Assembly (NCBI RefSeq): GCF_003860345.1
Contig: NZ_CP034179.1
Coordinates: forward strand, 3,704,001 to 3,768,000
Length of the DNA: 64,000 bases
From: Caenibius tardaugens NBRC 16725
GTDB lineage: Bacteria > Pseudomonadota > Alphaproteobacteria > Sphingomonadales > Sphingomonadaceae
Reading direction: 5' to 3'
Below the pieces are notes generated by a model. It made no database searches, was not told the origin of the DNA, and saw only the letters and a program-made list of their open reading frames with translations. The position numbers were made by a program, and so were the translations under genes. Positions 61,312 through 64,000 of the stretch are shown piece by piece (positions within the stretch are counted from its first letter, which is position 1; every line of letters begins with the position of its first letter).

Positions 61312-62625
61312 TCAGAACTTGCTTCCGGCGGTCGGCTTGATATCGAGGGTGACGCCCTCCTGGATCACGACCACGACGTCCTTCGCCGCGCCGACCTCAA
61401 CGATCGGCCCCGCCTGGCGCGCGAGATCGAGATAGAAATCGGTGAGCTTCTCGGACGATCGCGACAGGCCGCCGGCGATGCCGGCCTTGGCGGCGTCGCC
61501 CGCATCGAGCGTGCGCACCGAACCCAGCGCCGAGGTCGAGACGTCGCCGACCGTATTCTGGACCGTATCGGCGACCCCGGTGATGGTCCCGGCGATGAAC
61601 GCGCGGGCAAGGGCCGCGCCGGCGCGGGTGACGACCTTGCCGGAGAGGCCCTTCTTGCCGTCGGCGTCGACGAAGAAGCCCTTGATGGGCTGGTCGACCA
61701 CCGAGCGTTCGTCGAAATCGACGCAAGAGAGGCTGACCAACTGGACTTCGACCCGTTCCTTCGCGAGGCTGCCGGTGGCGTTGCCGATGACGAAGCAGCC
61801 GGCGAGGTTGGCTTTGACGTCATTGGGCAGGACGGCGGGGGCTTGCACCCGCGCGATCAACGGTTCGGGATTGTTGGTCGCATCCCGGCTCGCCAGCGCA
61901 TCGATCCCGGTCAGCAGCCGCGCCTTCATGAAACCAGGTGGCAAATAGATGGTCCGCGTCTTTTTTTTAGCGGCCTGTGCCCCATCGGCGGCCGCGACCG
62001 GACTGGTCGCGGCGCCGATCGCGCCCACGGTCTTCTCGACCGGCGGGGCCGGAGGCGCTGGCGGCGCGGCGGGCGGCGCGGGCGGCTTCGCGACGGAAGG
62101 ATCGATGTCACCGGTCGCGGGCGGTTCGGGAAAGTCGGGAACCGAGCCGGGGATCGCCGGAGGAAGATCGCCGTCCAGCGCATGGGGCGGCGTGCCGGAA
62201 CCGGGCGCGACCTTGCCTTCCTCGATGGCGGAGACGCGATCGCCGAGCAATTGCTGTCCATCAAGAATCTTCTGCAGGTCGCCGCGCAGCTTGACCTCTA
62301 GGCTGTCGCCGCGAAGCCCCGCGCCCATGTCGAGCTTCGAACTGGGCGATGGCGCGGCCTGCTCGGTCTTGTCGCCGCTGGCCGTGTAGAGGCCGAGCCC
62401 CAGCACGCCGATCGCACCGGCAACGCCAAGCTGCCTCAAACGCAGCTGCTGGCGTGCGGTCAGCGTTTGCCACCGCGTCTTGAGATCGAGCAGCGCGGGG
62501 CCGCGCGTATTCTCGCCAGGACGAGGGCGGTCCGCCTCATAGCCGTCGAGGTCGAGTTCCTCCGCGCGATCGGCAGGACCGCGCCCGCGGGGCCCGCGAC
62601 CGCCGCGAGAGTCCCCGCCGCTCAT
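61312..62625 (-). CDS. traB: Conjugal transfer protein TraB
   Basis: VirB10-like core-complex protein of 437 residues. A cytosolic N-terminus is followed by a membrane segment (about 68-85), a coiled coil (SLEVKLRGDLQKILDGQQLL), a Pro-rich spacer (KPPAPPAAPPAPP) and a conserved C-terminal beta domain (IYLPPGFMKARLLTGIDA). An A8 run on the coding strand (61961-61968) encodes KK just before that domain, unusual in this GC-rich DNA. Confidence 0.95.
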   Translation of the reverse strand: MSGGDSRGGRGPRGRGPADRAEELDLDGYEADRPRPGENTRGPALLDLKTRWQTLTARQQLRLRQLGVAGAIGVLGLGLYTASGDKTEQAAPSPSSKLDMGAGLRGDSLEVKLRGDLQKILDGQQLLGDRVSAIEEGKVAPGSGTPPHALDGDLPPAIPGSVPDFPEPPATGDIDPSVAKPPAPPAAPPAPPAPPVEKTVGAIGAATSPVAAADGAQAAKKKTRTIYLPPGFMKARLLTGIDALASRDATNNPEPLIARVQAPAVLPNDVKANLAGCFVIGNATGSLAKERVEVQLVSLSCVDFDERSVVDQPIKGFFVDADGKKGLSGKVVTRAGAALARAFIAGTITGVADTVQNTVGDVSTSALGSVRTLDAGDAAKAGIAGGLSRSSEKLTDFYLDLARQAGPIVEVGAAKDVVVVIQEGVTLDIKPTAGSKF

Positions 62626-63389
62626 TGCCCGGCTCCCCGGCGAACGACGATCAGCCGCGCGGCTTCCCCGGCCTCGATATTGCCCCGGTCGAGGGTGATC
62701 GCGAAGATGTTGGCGCCGAGCGCGCCGTCGAGAAAACCGCGTTCGTCGAGCTGCGCGCCGCCGGCGGCAGAGACCAGATATTCCGATGCCGAGAGGCCGG
62801 ACCCGTCGATTTCGATGCGGCGTCGTTCCTCCAGCGTGGCGCCCGGCAGCGTCGCGAGCCGGATCGGCCCGGATCGGGGCGCAACGCTGGTGAAGCTCGC
62901 CGGGATCCGGTCCTGGAGCATCGAGAGCGTGATCGAGACTGCACGCTCTTCTTCGACCAGGGGTCCTAGCAGTTCCTCATTGGCGCGGGCGCGCTGGGGA
63001 GCGCCGGGCTGGAGCATCACCGTCTGCGCCGGAATATCCGACGGCTCGGCATAGAGCGCATAGACCGCGCCGTTGCAGGTGATGAAGAACTCAGACGGCA
63101 CGGTGACGAAGCTGCGCGTCACCATCCCGGCGTCGTCGATCTCGCGAACGAGGAACTTGATCCAGGCGTCGGAACCGGCGCGCTCCACGGCGATCGCCTT
63201 TTCGGCGCTGAACCTGACGTCCTCGATTTCTCCGCCCGAACAGATGACATGGTTGATGTCGCGGTTTGACAGGCGGATCGTGCTGGTCTGGTCGGGCAGA
63301 ACCATGATGGATTGCGCGGCGGCCGGAGCGGCAAGCGACAGGGCGAGCAGCATCAGGCTCGGCCGCGCGGACTTAGCGAGGCTGGACAT
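62622..63389 (-). CDS. traK: Conjugal transfer protein TraK
   Basis: VirB9-like secretin-type protein of about 255 residues. The signal peptide (SLMLLALSLAAPAAAQ) precedes a beta-rich N-terminal domain (TSTIRLSNRDINHVICSGG). The ATG at 63389 has AGGA about 8 nt upstream and gives a compact signal; an in-frame ATG at 63404 is possible. It overlaps traB by 4 bp and joins TraV and TraB in the outer-membrane core complex. Confidence 0.92.
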   Translation of the reverse strand: MSSLAKSARPSLMLLALSLAAPAAAQSIMVLPDQTSTIRLSNRDINHVICSGGEIEDVRFSAEKAIAVERAGSDAWIKFLVREIDDAGMVTRSFVTVPSEFFITCNGAVYALYAEPSDIPAQTVMLQPGAPQRARANEELLGPLVEEERAVSITLSMLQDRIPASFTSVAPRSGPIRLATLPGATLEERRRIEIDGSGLSASEYLVSAAGGAQLDERGFLDGALGANIFAITLDRGNIEAGEAARLIVVRRGAGQ

Positions 63390-64000
63390 CGAAATTTTCC
63401 TCATTGAGGGCGGTCAGCCAGAAGCGGCCATTGTCGATCACGTAACGGATCCGAAGATTGCCCCGGAACTTGCGGATCACCCCGCCGATCACCCGGACCT
63501 TCTCGACCGGCACGAGAATCTCGGTCCGGGTCCAGGTGACGGGCTGGTCGGGGCGGATATAGGTCGCGATCGAGAGCGTCGGATTATTGGCCAGTTCGTC
63601 GAGCAGCCGGTTGAGGCTGTCGCGCAGGCTGTTGTAGGTCGAGGGGTGCGTGATGCTCAGCAGTTCCTGGAACTGCCGATCCGCGGAGTAGGCGGAGTAG
63701 GTGCCCGAGAGCGACACGACATTGCGCGTGATCGAGCGCAGATAGGCCTCGGACGGCTCGCCGCCCGTGACATAGAGGTCGCCGCCCGCGCCGTAGGGGA
63801 CGATGATCGTCCGGGTGTTCTGGTTGGAGGTGTAGATCACCGTGCCCAGCACCGCCGTGATCCCGAACAGGCCGATGACGGCGAGCTTCAACAGCCGGTT
63901 CTCCTCGAACAGGTTGCTCGCCCCTTGCAGGTAGCGGTGGATGCCATAGCTGCCCGGCTTGCCGATCAGCGGATCGCGTGGGGGTGTGCCGGGGGATTTG
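63373..64000 (-). CDS. traE: Conjugal transfer protein TraE, 5' end beyond the window
   Basis: Inner-membrane protein, at least 209 residues visible. Reading the frame upstream of the first internal start-like codon (TTG at 63891) gives YGIHRYLQGASNLFEENRLL, the family N-terminal segment, so the frame continues unbroken to the window edge without an ATG, GTG or TTG that could be the true start. One membrane helix (LAVIGLFGITAVLGTVIY) precedes the periplasmic VirB8-like domain. The gene is therefore partial here. Confidence 0.92.
   Translation of the reverse strand, partial: KSPGTPPRDPLIGKPGSYGIHRYLQGASNLFEENRLLKLAVIGLFGITAVLGTVIYTSNQNTRTIIVPYGAGGDLYVTGGEPSEAYLRSITRNVVSLSGTYSAYSADRQFQELLSITHPSTYNSLRDSLNRLLDELANNPTLSIATYIRPDQPVTWTRTEILVPVEKVRVIGGVIRKFRGNLRIRYVIDNGRFWLTALNEENFDVQPR

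Noticed and set aside
1-64000. CRISPR array, insertion sequence or transposase gene
   Set aside because: I found no spaced repeat array, no transposase-like protein and no terminal inverted repeats with target duplications in the window.

Overview
The window is high-GC DNA from an alphaproteobacterium, most likely a large conjugative plasmid or integrated conjugative element of a sphingomonad (Sphingobium, Novosphingobium or Sphingomonas type). The basis is codon and GC style, the protein families present, and a long F-type (MPF-F) transfer locus filling the last third. Taxon and replicon type are inferences: no replication, partition, rRNA or complete tRNA gene lies in the window.

Layout. 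(1) 1-5.0 kb is a thiol and sulfur stress module: two 1-Cys-type peroxiredoxins flank a zinc-ribbon thioredoxin 2, followed by a persulfide-dioxygenase-like metallo-beta-lactamase, a TauE/SafE exporter and a methyltransferase. (2) 5.0-17.5 kb is a metal module on the minus strand. A two-component pair (15981 down to 14291) leads a run of CzcB, CzcA, a DUF3240 protein, CzcC, a DUF2946 protein, an OprC-like copper TonB receptor and a dedicated TonB. A cytochrome b561-like gene and a VIT/CCC1 transporter gene follow the same theme. One 17-bp motif containing an 11-bp-spaced TGAC repeat lies just upstream of czcB, the cytochrome gene and the VIT gene, and looks like the site of the local OmpR-family regulator. 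(3) 17.6-30.4 kb is an envelope and low-energy stress module: L,D-transpeptidase, tandem Usp, phospholipase-D-like enzyme, VTT-like membrane protein, DUF2147, HdeD, then a minus-strand operon phaC, pta (MaoC fusion), ackA, pldA. (4) 30.7-38.9 kb holds a lone LptB-like ATPase, a TetR regulator with a clear palindromic operator, and an OMF-HlyD-RbbA-YhhJ ABC export operon. (5) 38.9-43.5 kb is a regulatory and defence patch: a LuxR-type regulator without a LuxI, an AbiEi/AbiEii type IV toxin-antitoxin pair, a sigma-region-4-like small protein and a membrane protein. (6) 43.5-64.0 kb is the transfer operon on the minus strand, in transcription order traE (cut by the window end), K, B, V, C, four small membrane proteins, W, U, a small protein, traN in two separate genes, trbC, an S26 peptidase, traF, a second CxxC thioredoxin-fold protein, traH and traG. 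Nearly every junction from traE to traF is an ATGA-type overlap.

How it fits together. The cargo combines peroxide/persulfide detoxification, copper and divalent-metal handling, envelope remodelling with carbon storage, and multidrug-type export, carried next to transfer and stability genes. The most testable new points are the shared regulator motif of the metal module, the two-gene TraN, the palindrome shared by the TetR promoter region and the LptB-like gene, and the four uncharacterised membrane proteins between traC and traW.
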